DNA of 57,954 nucleotides from NCBI GenBank assembly GCA_029378245.1, contig JARKIF010000193.1, positions 1 through 57,954 of the forward strand. Reading direction: 5' to 3'. The DNA comes from Roridomyces roridus (lineage: Eukaryota; Basidiomycota; Agaricomycetes; Agaricales; Mycenaceae). Each line of letters starts with the position of its first letter. Position 1 is the stretch's first letter. The notes under the pieces are model-generated. The model did not search any database. It saw only the letters and a program-made list of their open reading frames with translations, and had not been told where the DNA came from. Positions 31,854-42,055 of this stretch are shown here, piece by piece. The position numbers were made by a program, and so were the translations under genes.

Positions 31854-32522
31854 CTACATGCCCTCGCCTCTCGGCTCGATATACTGCTCCGCCCGTGCAC
31901 CGGCAGCACTCTGGTGCTGAAAACCACATCAGTCAGCACTCGAACACTCGCGCTTGGCGCTCGCACTCACCTCCCTCAACTTTGCCAAATAAATCCTCAA
32001 CACCTCTGCATAATTATCAAACCCAAGCGTCCCCATAGCATGCAAAATATCCTCTCCCCCAATAGTCTTGCGTTTCTCGAGCAAAGATCGTTCGGCTGCT
32101 TCCGATGTGAGGAAGGATATGAATTCCGAGACGCATTCTTGTACGCATTCTTTGGCGTCTTTGCCGATCTTGGTTGACGGTGGGACGGCTGCTTTCATTA
32201 GACGGGAGACGTTGGCGATCTAAGGCGAGGGTGAGAATTACGAGGGTGGGCAGTGCATCTATGTGTGGGCGCAACGTACGGGAAGAAATCGATCCTGCTC
32301 CCGGTACTCGCCCACATCGATATCAGTGATTCCCTCCACACCAGCTCCAGTTGCACCAGCTCCACCAGGACGCGCCATGTCCCCGACGCTCGCTCGTCGT
32401 TGCGGACTGAGGGCGTTTCGGTGGTCACCACCACTAGTCCCAGGGCCGGGGTGCGCAGATAGGGATACGCGCCGAGGGTGACTATGGCTATGCGCGTGGC
32501 TATGGCCGTGGATGTCCGCCAT
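31854..32522 (-). CDS. HAP3: CCAAT-binding factor subunit NF-YB/HAP3
   Basis: Three exons (32280-32522, 31971-32219, 31854-31916) give 184 residues. The His-rich N-terminus ([15 protein letters not shown]) precedes the conserved histone-fold core: YREQDRFLP then [60 protein letters not shown] and [16 protein letters not shown]. These are the DNA-contact and NF-YC dimer segments of NF-YB. The protein works in the nucleus with NF-YA and NF-YC on CCAAT promoters. The short C-terminal exon ([20 protein letters not shown]) is lineage-specific. The core shows no deviation that would impair function. Confidence 0.95.
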
Positions 32523-34680
32523 GATGATGATGATGCAAGCGCTCAAGATAAGCCAGCCAGTCGGTAGGCTTGCTTGCTTGCTTGGGTCGGGTTGCCAGGT
32601 GGGGGTAAGGAGGGGGAGGGAGGGAAGAAGTCAAGAATCAAGAATGCAGCGGGAGGGATGGGATGACCGTGAGTAGCGTAACGACGGAGACGGCGATGCA
32701 TTATGCATTGACAGGGAAATAATGGCATAGGAAACAGAGAAAGGAAGGGTTTATTTGATCGCATGGGAGTGTGCTCCCGCTTCTCGAACCCGGATATGGA
32801 AAGACGGCCACGAGGTGCTGGAGTTAAGTTGAACCAGCGACGATGTTGTTCACAGGCTCCTGAGTGCGAATGAGGAGATCCTCCTCGCTTAGATGCCACA
32901 GTGCCGGCTAGATGTCCGCGCCACAAGCCAGGCACAAGTAACGTGTACTGATCACCGTCCACGAGTACGTTGCGGAGAGAACGCAGGCAAGAATTCCCAG
33001 ATCACCGTGGGTCGAAAAAGGCTCGGGTGACCAACTCCACATTGCTATTTGCAGACCGGATTAGTCAACGGCGCGGGAAGCTCATACCGGAGCCGGCGAG
33101 AGAAAAAGAGCTCACTTGCCCTCACTTCCCCTCAGCACGCCTTTGCTCCGAGAGAGAACCATCCGAACTTGGATGTCCATGACGACCTTTTCGCATGGCG
33201 TCAACGCGTTGTTGTCCCTGCCGATCATGGTGAACAATCACGTTCTCAAGACTTCGGTACCGCGCGGCGGCCAGGCGCTCCCACGGCAGGTGGGCGGATC
33301 CACGAGTGATGAGTGACATTGACACGGAAGGAGCTTGGCAGACGGCAGTCGGGATTCTAACAGAACGGAGAGGACGTCCACCCCGAGATTCCGTACGGGC
33401 CGCTTGCTGAACGTCAGGTGCGTCACAGAGGCAAATATATGGTAGTAGAGGTGTTTTTAACCGAAGTTGAGGCCCTTGTATGTAGGCGCCAAGTCGCATA
33501 GTATTTGAGCGCACCGGGTAAAAAAATTCGTTGCGGGAGTCGTTGAGAAAACCCCAGACCCGTTGCACAACTAATACATCGCCGAAGGTCCAGCGTAAGG
33601 GTCAGTCGGAGCCTTGGTCATCCAGTTGGTGAGGGCAGTCCGAGGAAATTCATCGAGGCCTAGATACTACTAGCCCCGGAAAAGAGGCGAAAAACCTGAG
33701 CATCGTCTGTGTACTAGGGAAAGAATGGAACAATCGCGCAGACGGAGGCATCGCTACATCGAGTCAGCGACCGGCGGGCGCCCTGGGCACCAGATTCAAA
33801 GTGCCAATGTAACACAGCCCTGGAAAGAGGACCGAAAGGTCAAGCACGCGCTGGGATACTCGGGCAGACTGAATGTTAGACTGAAAGTTTCCATCAAGCT
33901 TGAGCTCCCGGATGTGTCGCCCAAGATTGTTCTTCCCCTGTAAACGCCGCCGAAGTTTACCGTCGTAGTCGGACTCGGACTGAGCTTAGAGGATAGATTG
34001 CTGAGGAAGTGGAGCTCCAGTAGTAAAGATGCGAGTGGGCTGTGTGATAGAGCGTGTCTTCAACGTCTTGTGCTGTCGAAAGCTTCTCTCGTTTCCAGAA
34101 CATAAGAAAGGCCCACCGTCGGCGCAGGGAAGGGAGGAGGACGTAGATTACGGTGTGCGTCGTCATCCCTCGCAGTCGTCATCCAGGCGTCGAGAGCCAA
34201 CCTGGACAGCGTCGCTGCGCATGGCAGTGCGTGCCATTGGCGTGCCATCGCAATACTAAATGAGTAACAGTGACTAGCCCCAGAAGAGACCAACATGGAC
34301 GGCGCCGGAGCTGGATGGGACGATCAAGGCAAGATGGAGGTTTGGGGAGAGATGAGATCAGGTCGGATCAGTTCGCGCACCGTTGATGATGGATCAAATT
34401 TATTTCAGACCCGCCGACGCCAATCACGGGCTTCGCGGGGAGGTACTTACTCCGCGGTGGATTCGTTCGGACGATCACTAGTACCAGTTCTAATTCTTCG
34501 CAATCAAGTTACATCTGTACTCAGACACTGCCGACGGACAGTCCCTGATTCCTGGGACACATTGATCCATGAAACACAGCGGGGAATAAGAAAGATGGGG
34601 CATGCACTTGATTAATTTATGCATGTACTGGTAAGATTCAACCGCTGAAAGTGTTTTCGGGTATGGGGGGCGGGTGGGGG
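32523..34680. other. gene-free stretch leading into the pheromone block
   Basis: No supported gene. From about 33120 onward the sequence is homologous to 35520-37000 and, in part, to 38050-38700; shared words include GAGAACCATCCGA, CACCAGATTCAAAGTGCCAATG and GATGCGAGTGGGCTGTGT. It is the upstream flank of the first pheromone repeat unit. Confidence 0.5.
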
Positions 34681-34687
34681 GTATAAA
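34681..34687 (+). promoter_or_regulatory. TATA box of pheromone gene 1
   Basis: GTATAAAGG lies about 100 bp before the ATG, directly after a G-rich tract. It is repeated at 37221 and 38911 before the other two copies, with the following AGGACTTGAATCGAGG also conserved. Confidence 0.7.
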
Positions 34688-34782
34688 GGAGGACTTGAAT
34701 CGAGGTTGGAAAGCCAGTTCCAGTTCCAAGACTCGCAAACCAACCCAAACCAACCCAACCCACCAAACACACATTAATTCCC

Positions 34783-34944
34783 ATGGACGTATTCACCACC
34801 CTCTTCTCCGCCTTCACCTCGGCTGCTGCATCCAGCTCTACCGCAGAGTGCATTGCATCCAACGCCGTTGAGGAGCTTCCTCAGCCCGAGACTGTCAACG
34901 ATGACAGTGGCACGGGGTCGTCTGGGTCCTGTGTTGTCGCCTGA
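34783..34944 (+). CDS. lipopeptide mating-pheromone precursor, copy 1
   Basis: A 53-residue precursor begins MDVFTTLFSAFTSAAASSST, the start style of agaricomycete B-locus pheromone precursors. It ends in the CaaX box CVVA, which is farnesylated at Cys50, trimmed and methylated in this family before secretion by an ABC exporter. The C-terminal part before the Cys is GTGSSGS. The usual Glu-Arg or Glu-His processing pair is absent; the nearest charged sites are EE at 30-31 and DD at 40-41. A GTAAGT...TTCAG intron (34948-35006) follows the stop codon. The protein is identical to copy 3. No STE3-type receptor is in the window. Confidence 0.85.
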   Translation: MDVFTTLFSAFTSAAASSSTAECIASNAVEELPQPETVNDDSGTGSSGSCVVA

Positions 34945-37220
34945 GCGGTAAGTGTCAGTCTTGTTGGTTCTTGTCGTTCCCGTGCTGATTTTCCTGTCGT
35001 CTTCAGATCTTGCCGCAAGCATCCCAACCAGGCCGGAGGAATCGAGAGATGTCGACGTTCTGGAATTGTGGATTTTATTTACGGATTATTTATTATTTAT
35101 GCGATTCTCGCCTTCCTTCTTGACAAGACTGTCCCCGAATGATCATCCCACAACCTGAACTCCACTCTTCGTTGCGGCAACAGGCTCCCAAACTGTTCTT
35201 CGTTAAGAACGGAGCCTCCATGTCATATGTTCGTCCACAGGTCGGGCCTGGAGCTGAACAGAGACAAAGAGGGAGAAAAAGTGAAGCCAGTGCGGAGGTT
35301 GAACGTTGCCAGGTATACTCGCACCGTTCAATTCGAGCCCCGGTATCGCATTGCATTGATGAACATGCTTCTCTTTTATCCGCCAAGGCGTGTGCTGCTC
35401 AGATGTAGTTGGTTGTACAGGTACATATTTTCAACACTTCTGCATTACAAGCTCCAGAAATATACATCAAGTACAAGCACAAGAAAGTCTACTCGCTTGA
35501 TTCTCACCTCTCCTCCTCGCACCCAAAGCTCAGCACCCCCCGATTCCGAAGGAGAACCATCCGATCCTGAATGCCCATCACGACCTTTTCGTACGCTCTC
35601 CCGCTCACAACCCAAAGGTGGATTCGGAGTGGGCTATGTGATAGAGTGGGCTTTGAGCTGCAGACGTAATGAGAGCTTCTCTCGTCGCGAAGAAGGAAAA
35701 AGGCGCACCGTCGGCGCAGGGAACGCAAGAGGGCGGGCATTGACATCGAGGGGGTCGGCGAGGGGCTTTTATTGCTGAGGATTGACAGTTCATGGCTGTG
35801 CGTGCCAGGGATGCAATTGTCCCCTAATGCGAAGAGCTGTGGACGGCACTGCGGAAGAGACAAGGTGGAGATGGCATGGACGGAAGCAGGGGAGATGACG
35901 GAGCAGGTTTTCAGTACGGTGCATGGGGAAAACAAGAGGTAAATACATATCTAGTCAAGATGTTTTCAGTCCACGACGCCCCAGAGGTTGTAGGCGCAAG
36001 ACAATACGTCAGTGAAAGGTCCAGAGGGCTAAGCGTACCACCAATCTTGGCCAGCAGTTCGTCTAGCAAAGCCGCGCAGATGAGCCACTGCGAGGTCAGT
36101 CAGAGCGTCGGCTATCCAGTGGATGAGAGCAGGCGGAGGGAATTGACCGAGGGCTAGATGCTAGCCGCGGAAAAGACACAAGAAACTTGGAAGAAATGGA
36201 ATAATTGCGCAGATGGAGGCGAGTGACGTCGCTACATCGAGCGGCATGGGCACTGGGCACCAGATTCAAAGTGCCAATGTAACACAGACCTGGAAAAGGT
36301 CAAGCGCGCGCTGGGATACTCGGGCAGAATGTTTCCATCAAGCTGAGCTCCCGGATCCGGATGTATCGCCCAAGGTGACCGTTCTTTGTTTGGAAACGCC
36401 GCCAAAGTTAACCGTCGGACTGAGCTGAAAAACAGATTCGATTGCTGCGTTCCGTGTAAGCAGCCCAGTCGAAAAGAGAACACGAAGCACAACGAGTCGA
36501 CGTGGCCGATGAATTGCTCGATGATGATGGAAGTGGAGCTCCGGTGGCAGAGAGGCGAGTGATCATGAGCTCTATGATAGATCGAGCGTTGTGCTGTAAA
36601 TGGTTGCCAGAAAATGAAAAGGCCCATCGTCGGCGCAGGGACGCAGGAGGACAGATGTCGTCGTTTGCAGTGGGAGTCATCCAGGTGTCGAGAGGCCAAC
36701 TGGACAGCACCGCTGCGCATGGCAGTCCGTACGAATACTAAGAGCTGTGGGCTAAACCCGGAAGACACTAACATGGCCGGCGCAGGAGCTCGATGTGGGA
36801 CGATCAAGGCGAGACGAAGGTTTGGGAAGAGATGAGGTCACCTCGGATCAGTTTGCGCACCGTCGATAAATGATGGATCAAATTTTCAGACCCGCCCGGT
36901 CCCGCCGACGCCAATCACGGGTTTCGCGGGAAACTATCCGCGGTGGATTCGTTCGGACGCATACCGATACCAACGCCAATTCCTCGCAATCAATTTACAC
37001 CTGTACTCGGATGTACAGTGTCCAATTCCTGGTACATATTGATGATTGAAACACAGCGGGGAATAAGAAAGATGGGGCATGCATTCAACGCGTTAGGACC
37101 TCAACTCGGATCACGTTTCGAATTGCTTCCAATCCCCGTATCATGATTTTAATTAATTTGCGTATGAACTGTACGGTTCAACCGTTCAAAGTGTTTTCGG
37201 GTACGGGGGGTGAGTGGGGG
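34945..37220. other. spacer of pheromone units 1 and 2
   Basis: This holds the 3'-UTR intron of copy 1 and then non-coding unit sequence. Frames seen here are short and differ among units, so I call no gene. Confidence 0.5.
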
Positions 37221-37334
37221 GTATAAAGGAGGACTTGAATCGAGGGTGGAAAGCCGGTTCCAGTTCCAAGACTCCCCAAACCAGCCCAAACCAACCCAAA
37301 CCAACCCAACCCCACCAAACACACATTAATTCCC

Positions 37335-37496
37335 ATGGACGTATTCACCACCCTCTTCTCCGCCTTCACCTCGGCTGCTGCCTCCAGCTCTACCGCAGAG
37401 TGTGTTGCATCCAACGCCGTCGAGGAGCTTCCTCAGCCCGAGACTGTCAACGATGACAGTGGCACGGGGTCGTCTGGTTCCTGTGTTGTCGCCTGA
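37335..37496 (+). CDS. lipopeptide mating-pheromone precursor, copy 2
   Basis: Same length and reading as copy 1, with one difference, Val for Ile at residue 24 (AECVASN). The CVVA end and the preceding GTGSSGSC are unchanged, so the predicted mature peptide is the same. The TATAAA box (37222) and the 3'-UTR intron just after the stop are conserved. The upstream pyrimidine/CCAACC-rich leader is slightly longer than in copy 1. Confidence 0.85.
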   Translation: MDVFTTLFSAFTSAAASSSTAECVASNAVEELPQPETVNDDSGTGSSGSCVVA

Positions 37497-38910
37497 GCGG
37501 TAAATGTCAGTCTTGTTGGTTCTTGTCGTTCCCGTGCTGATTTTCCTGTCGTCTTCAGATCTTGCCGCAAGCATCCCAACCAGGCCGGAGGAATCGAGAG
37601 AAGTTGATGTTCTGGAGATTGAACTTTGATTGAACTAGTGGATTTTATTTACGGATTATTTATTATTTATGTGATTCTGGGCCTGACCTTCTTTCTTGAT
37701 GATTGTCCCAAATGGTCATCCCCAACCTGAGCTATACTCTTCAGAACGGAGCATCGATGTAAGTACATATGGTCGCCCGCGGGTCGGACCTGGGGGTGAA
37801 CAAGGACAAAGAGGCTAGAGCGAGAAGAAGCTTCAAGTTCAACGTTCAACCTAACTCGCACCGGGCAAAAGAATGACCCTGATCCGAATTGAACGTCTGG
37901 AATCAGGCGTTATTGGCCACTAAATTGAAGTCTCAGATGAAATGTGATCATATACCAGATACCGTAGCCGAAGCAGACGTCAAGTGAAGATTATCGAGCC
38001 AGGAGAGATGCTAAAGGGATATATTGACAGGAAGATTTGGGCTCTGAGGAGACACCTCCTTGCCTTGGAGAAGGCAAAACAGGGAAGACACGGAGGTTCA
38101 AGCCGAGCAGGTCCGAGCGCATCGAAGTATAGATGACGAATCCCAAAGAAACTGGAATGTCATATTTTACCACTAATCGCTGTCCTTTCTTTGGAAACAC
38201 CGCCGAAGTCACCGTCGCGCTCGGACTGAGCGGGAGAGGTTAGAGCAGAGATTGATGAGGAAGTGGAGCCCCAGAGGTAAGGATGCGAGTGGGCTGTGTC
38301 ATAGAGCGGACTTTGTGCTGTCAAAATAAGGAGAGAGCTTCTCTCCTCGCCAGAAGGTGCGAAAAAGGCCCACCGTCTGCGCAGGGAAGAAAGACAGAGA
38401 TCGTCGTCCGAGTCGACATCCAGACGTCGAGAGTCCAACTGCATACCGTCGCTGCGCATGGCAGTGCGTGCCATGACCCCCCAATACTAAGAGCCGTGGA
38501 AACCGGCAGACCAACATGGACGGCGCAGGAGCTCTATGCGGGACGATCAAGGCGATATTACGCACACGCCATCACGGGTTTCGGCGGGTTGCGCGGGGCT
38601 AGTATCGGCGGTGAACTCTTCGGACGAACACTAATCCAATTCTAATTCCTCGCAATCAACTTATCATCTGTACTCGGATAGTCTCCAATTCCTCGTTAGT
38701 CCACATTGATCCTTGAAACGCAGCGGGGAATAAGAAAGATGGGGCATGCATTCAACGCGCTCGGGCCTCAAGGCCTCAACTCGGATCACGTTTCGAATTA
38801 CTTTCAATATGGAAAGGCCACATCATGATTTTGATTAATTTGCACATGTACTCTAGTACTCTAAGGTTCAACTGTTCAAAGTGTTTTCGGGTATGGGGGG
38901 CGAGTGGAGG
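37497..38910. other. spacer of pheromone units 2 and 3
   Basis: Non-coding unit sequence containing the tRNA relic at 38119-38184. No gene is supported. The sequence from 37870 to 38190 matches 39560-39820, which fixes the repeat register. Confidence 0.5.
38119..38184 (-). pseudogene. tRNA-Trp relic
   Basis: On the minus strand the sequence parallels the tRNA at 39737-39820. The D-arm remnant TTAGTGGTAAAAT and the anticodon region TGACATTCCAGTT...GATTCGTCA are kept. The T-arm and the acceptor 3' strand have lost pairing. Confidence 0.5.
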
Positions 38911-39013
38911 GTATAAAGGAGGACTTGAATCGAGGTTGGAAAGCCAGTTCCAGTTCTAACACTCCCCAAACCAAGCCACCCCACCCCTCCCCACCAAACA
39001 CACATTAATTCCC

Positions 39014-39175
39014 ATGGACGTGTTCACCACCCTCTTCTCCGCCTTCACTTCGGCTGCGGCCTCCAGCTCCACCGCAGAGTGCATTGCATCCAACGCCGTC
39101 GAGGAGCTTCCTCAGCCCGAGACTGTCAACGATGACAGTGGCACGGGGTCGTCTGGTTCCTGCGTTGTCGCCTGA
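39014..39175 (+). CDS. lipopeptide mating-pheromone precursor, copy 3
   Basis: This encodes the same 53 residues as copy 1 with several synonymous changes (for example TGCGTT for the Cys-Val of the CaaX box), so the protein is under constraint rather than merely a fresh duplicate. The ATG context (AATTCCCATGG), the TATAAA box at 38912 and the 3'-UTR intron are conserved. Confidence 0.85.
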   Translation: MDVFTTLFSAFTSAAASSSTAECIASNAVEELPQPETVNDDSGTGSSGSCVVA

Positions 39176-39736
39176 GCGGTAAATGTCAGTCTTGTTGGTT
39201 CTTGTCGTTCCCGGGCTGATTTTCCTGTCGTCTTCAGATCTTGCCGCAAGCATCCCAACCAGGCCGGAGAATGAATTGAGAGAGATGTGAGATGTCGACG
39301 TTCTGGAATTGAGCTAGTGGATCTTATTTACGGATTATTCATTATTTATGCGATCCTCGCCCTCTTTCTTGACAAGACTGTCCCCGAATAGTCATCCCCA
39401 CAACCTGAAGTCCACTCTTCGCAACCTCCCAAACTACTCTCCGTGAACAACGGAGCATCGATGCAAGCAAATATATTCGCCCACTGGTCGGGCCTACGCT
39501 GAACAGGGACAAAGAGCGAGAAAAAATGAAGCCGCCGCGGAAGTTCAACAGTCAACTCGATGCAAAAGAAATGACTGGAATTAGGCGTTATTGAACAGTG
39601 TCATTTAACAGATACCATAGCCGAAGCGGACGTGAAGTGAAGATTCTCGAGGAGCGCAAATTATAGTTACTGGAAATGTCGGCTCCAGGGAGGAAAACTC
39701 CTTGCCTTGAAGAAGGTAAAAAAAGGGCAACAAAAA
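39176..39736. other. 3' flank of pheromone copy 3
   Basis: Contains the 3'-UTR intron of copy 3 and unit sequence similar to 37497-38110. No gene is seen. Confidence 0.5.
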
Positions 39737-39820
39737 TGAAGCTGGCCCGGATTGAACGGACGACCTTGACGAATCCTGAATCAACTGGAATGTCACATTC
39801 TACCACTGAACTACAGCTCC
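39737..39820 (-). tRNA. tRNA-Trp (CCA) with a short intron
   Basis: On the minus strand the 84-base sequence folds as a tRNA. The acceptor stem GGAGCTG pairs with CAGCTTC (one G-U), and the D-arm TAGTTCAGTGGTAGAA matches the A-box. The T-arm GTCCG-TTCAATC-CGGGC matches the B-box, and A is the discriminator. The anticodon loop TTCCAGT carries CCA. About 12 extra bases after it fit an intron at position 37/38, with the stem TGACA/CGTCA having one mismatch. A TTTTT terminator follows at once. The identity rests on the intron placement. Confidence 0.65.
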
Positions 39821-41068
39821 GATGATGTCGACCAGCGGGCAAGCATCACAGTGGTACCATCCAGAGCAAGCGGTCATCAATCATCAATCACCCTTTGCGC
39901 ATGTTGTCATTCCGCTCTCTTTCTCCCATCATGCACGTCCCATACTGCGATCATCCCGGCCACATCTCCTGGCGCAGTGCTCGGTGACATCCGACAGACC
40001 AAAGGCAGTGTTCCGTGTGACAGCTCGCCGCCCATTTCCAGCTAGGTATTCGCTGGCAAACTATCACAATGCCCTGACTCGTGCCCTGATCTCGGATGAG
40101 TCGGACAGCTCCTCAGAAGGCGTCAATCCCGACACATCCTAGACTCAAGCGGAAGTTCAGCGCTCCAGCAGACGGACGTATCCTCGTGCGTCTGTCCACA
40201 TACCGCATTGCATTAACGATTGACTCTCTTCATTGTACGCGGCGGTGAAGCAAATTACAATCTTCGATCGTTCCGAAGAGCTGCGCCCGCCGTTGGTATA
40301 TACAATCAATGTCAGTGGATTCCAAGAGCTAGGAGACTTGATTGATGGGTTTTACGTCCACAGGAATAGGTTGGACGGTCCCGACGCCGTGCTGTGCAAC
40401 GACATCTCCTGGCGGCTCGTATACATCCCGTGACGTTGAGGGTCCGACTCCCGAGTCACGTCTTAACTGGTCAGATTGCCGCTAGTTCCCGCGCTCGCTC
40501 AGATGGTCCTCGGTTTTCAATGCTCGGCATCACCAACTCCAGATGAGTGTGCCCTTTGGCGTTTGAGATTAATTACTCGACCTCTATTTTGACGGAAAAC
40601 ATAGCTTTTGGCATATCCATGCCTGGGAATTGATACGCCGCGATCCTGCTGGCAGCGGCACCAAGTGAGTCGTCTAGAGTCGTTTGCCGCTACGTTCAGA
40701 GCTGTTTGGACTTCCGCATCATGGTTGACTCGAGTCAATATCCTCTGGTACGCAGGATTCAATTCAATCCGCACTAAAGTTCATGATAGACTGGGCGGCC
40801 TCCAAACCTATCTGGCGGTGAAGTGATTGCCAGCATCGCATATCGTCGTAAATCGATTGGCGATCCCCCACCGGCAATATCAAAACTATGTATCGTGGAT
40901 CTGCTGTCTGTCAAGCCTTCGACGTCAAATTCCCCAGTCGACCCTCCACAGGAAAATACGTTCGACGCGGTCCACGTCATGCTTTCGGTGCCATCCTGTC
41001 TGCGATTCTGCCTATAAGTACAAGACCAAGACGAACTGTAGACTATCGACTCAACCAGCAAGCAAGAC
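39821..41068. other. intergenic, no supported gene
   Basis: Two short plus-strand frames (39822-40142 and 40233-40433) begin with ATG or near it but show no family features. The last 150 bp form the promoter and leader of the GATA gene. Confidence 0.35.
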
Positions 41069-41767
41069 ATGAGCTACAACTACGGAAACAAACCCGGCTA
41101 TATTCCGACCTCGTACAATTCTCTGCGTGAAGCTGGGATGTCAGGTCAGCCTCAACAGGCACCGCAGAGCTACGGGATGGTCGCCCCCGCCGGCGTCCCA
41201 TCATACCCAAGCAGCGCGCAATACCCGAGCACTCCCTACACTTCGAATGCGGGGCAGTGGGCTCCACAACAGCCAGCGGCTTCGAGCGCCCACTCCGAGA
41301 GCTACATGGCAAACGCCAACGCGGGAATGGCCTCTCCCTACAACAACGCACCACCAGGCCAACCTTATACACCGTCCGCGTCCCACCCCGCGAACCACGG
41401 CGGGGTGAAACAATGCCGCCACTGTGGGACAATGACCACACCCCTCTGGCGGCGGGACCCCTCGACACACGAAACGCTCTGCAGCGCATGTGGGCTGTAT
41501 CTCCAACAGCGCCATGAGCACCGACCGCAGATGCTCATCGACGCAGACCGCGAGGCCGAATACCACTCATTGTACGGAGGAGGAGGAGGTGATGGACCGG
41601 AATGCAACCACTGCCATACGCGCGAGACAAGCGTGTGGAGGCGTGACAAGGAGGGGAACCAGGTTTGTAATGCGTGTGGAGTTTATCAGCGTCTGAGGGG
41701 CGTGCCTCGCCCCTTGGAGTTGAAGCGGAGCAAGCCGAAGCCAAGGGCGAAGCATGCACACTCCTAG
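41069..41767 (+). CDS. GATA-type zinc-finger protein with two fingers
   Basis: A single-exon gene encodes 232 residues. The N-terminal half is Tyr/Pro/Gln/Ala-rich (SYNYGNKPGYIPTSYN, PQQAPQSYG), like an activation region. Finger 1 is CRHCGTMTTPLWRRD...CSACG with an 18-residue loop. Finger 2 is CNHCHTRETSVWRRD...CNACG with a 17-residue loop. Both have the WRRD core and the C-x2-C pairs needed for zinc. A basic tail (LKRSKPKPRAKHAHS) follows finger 2, as expected for GATA DNA binding. Tandem fingers with unequal loops in so small a fungal protein are uncommon; SREA/SFU-type iron regulators have two fingers but also a Cys-rich middle, which is missing here. Target unknown. Confidence 0.9.
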   Translation: MSYNYGNKPGYIPTSYNSLREAGMSGQPQQAPQSYGMVAPAGVPSYPSSAQYPSTPYTSNAGQWAPQQPAASSAHSESYMANANAGMASPYNNAPPGQPYTPSASHPANHGGVKQCRHCGTMTTPLWRRDPSTHETLCSACGLYLQQRHEHRPQMLIDADREAEYHSLYGGGGGDGPECNHCHTRETSVWRRDKEGNQVCNACGVYQRLRGVPRPLELKRSKPKPRAKHAHS

Positions 41768-42055
41768 AGATGGCGGGCTTTCGGACACTTTTGTGGAGCT
41801 GTGTTAGATAGCAAGTATCTCGTAAGTATGGACTTCCCATTGGACTTGTGTATATCGGATTTTGTGTGTTATTCAGTTGTTCTTTAGCTCTGCATGCATC
41901 TTACTTTCATGATAATGAGGCGCTCCAGTGGAACGACAAGTTTACCTCTTGTTCCATGCGCGTACCACAAGTGGCGTTGAGTAGACGCTTTGTTGCTGGT
42001 CTAAACACTGCGGCGTGGGACTCTTGAGCTGTCACTTTTTTCTTCCTCAACACCC

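Larger units (their letters stand above)
33120..39820. repeat. segmental triplication carrying pheromone genes
   Basis: Three imperfect units of roughly 2-2.4 kb can be followed by shared non-coding landmarks. These include GATGCGAGTGGGCTGTGT (34029, 38282), CAGCGGGGAATAAGAAAGATGGGGCATGCA (about 34580, 37055, 38720), GTGTTTTCGGGTA with a G-run (34650, 37190, 38880) and the pheromone gene with its 3'-UTR intron. Units differ by many small indels outside the pheromone gene, but the gene itself is almost unchanged. The junction of units 2 and 3, and the end of unit 3, carry a tRNA-like sequence. Confidence 0.75.

Noticed and set aside
34774..35022. 82-codon minus-strand frames conserved opposite all three pheromone genes
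   Set aside because: Their conservation is a by-product of the duplicated sense strand. Start and stop fall in UTR or intron sequence.
33000..41000. STE3-type pheromone receptor near the pheromone genes
   Set aside because: No frame or exon set with seven hydrophobic segments was found on either strand between 32.5 and 41 kb.
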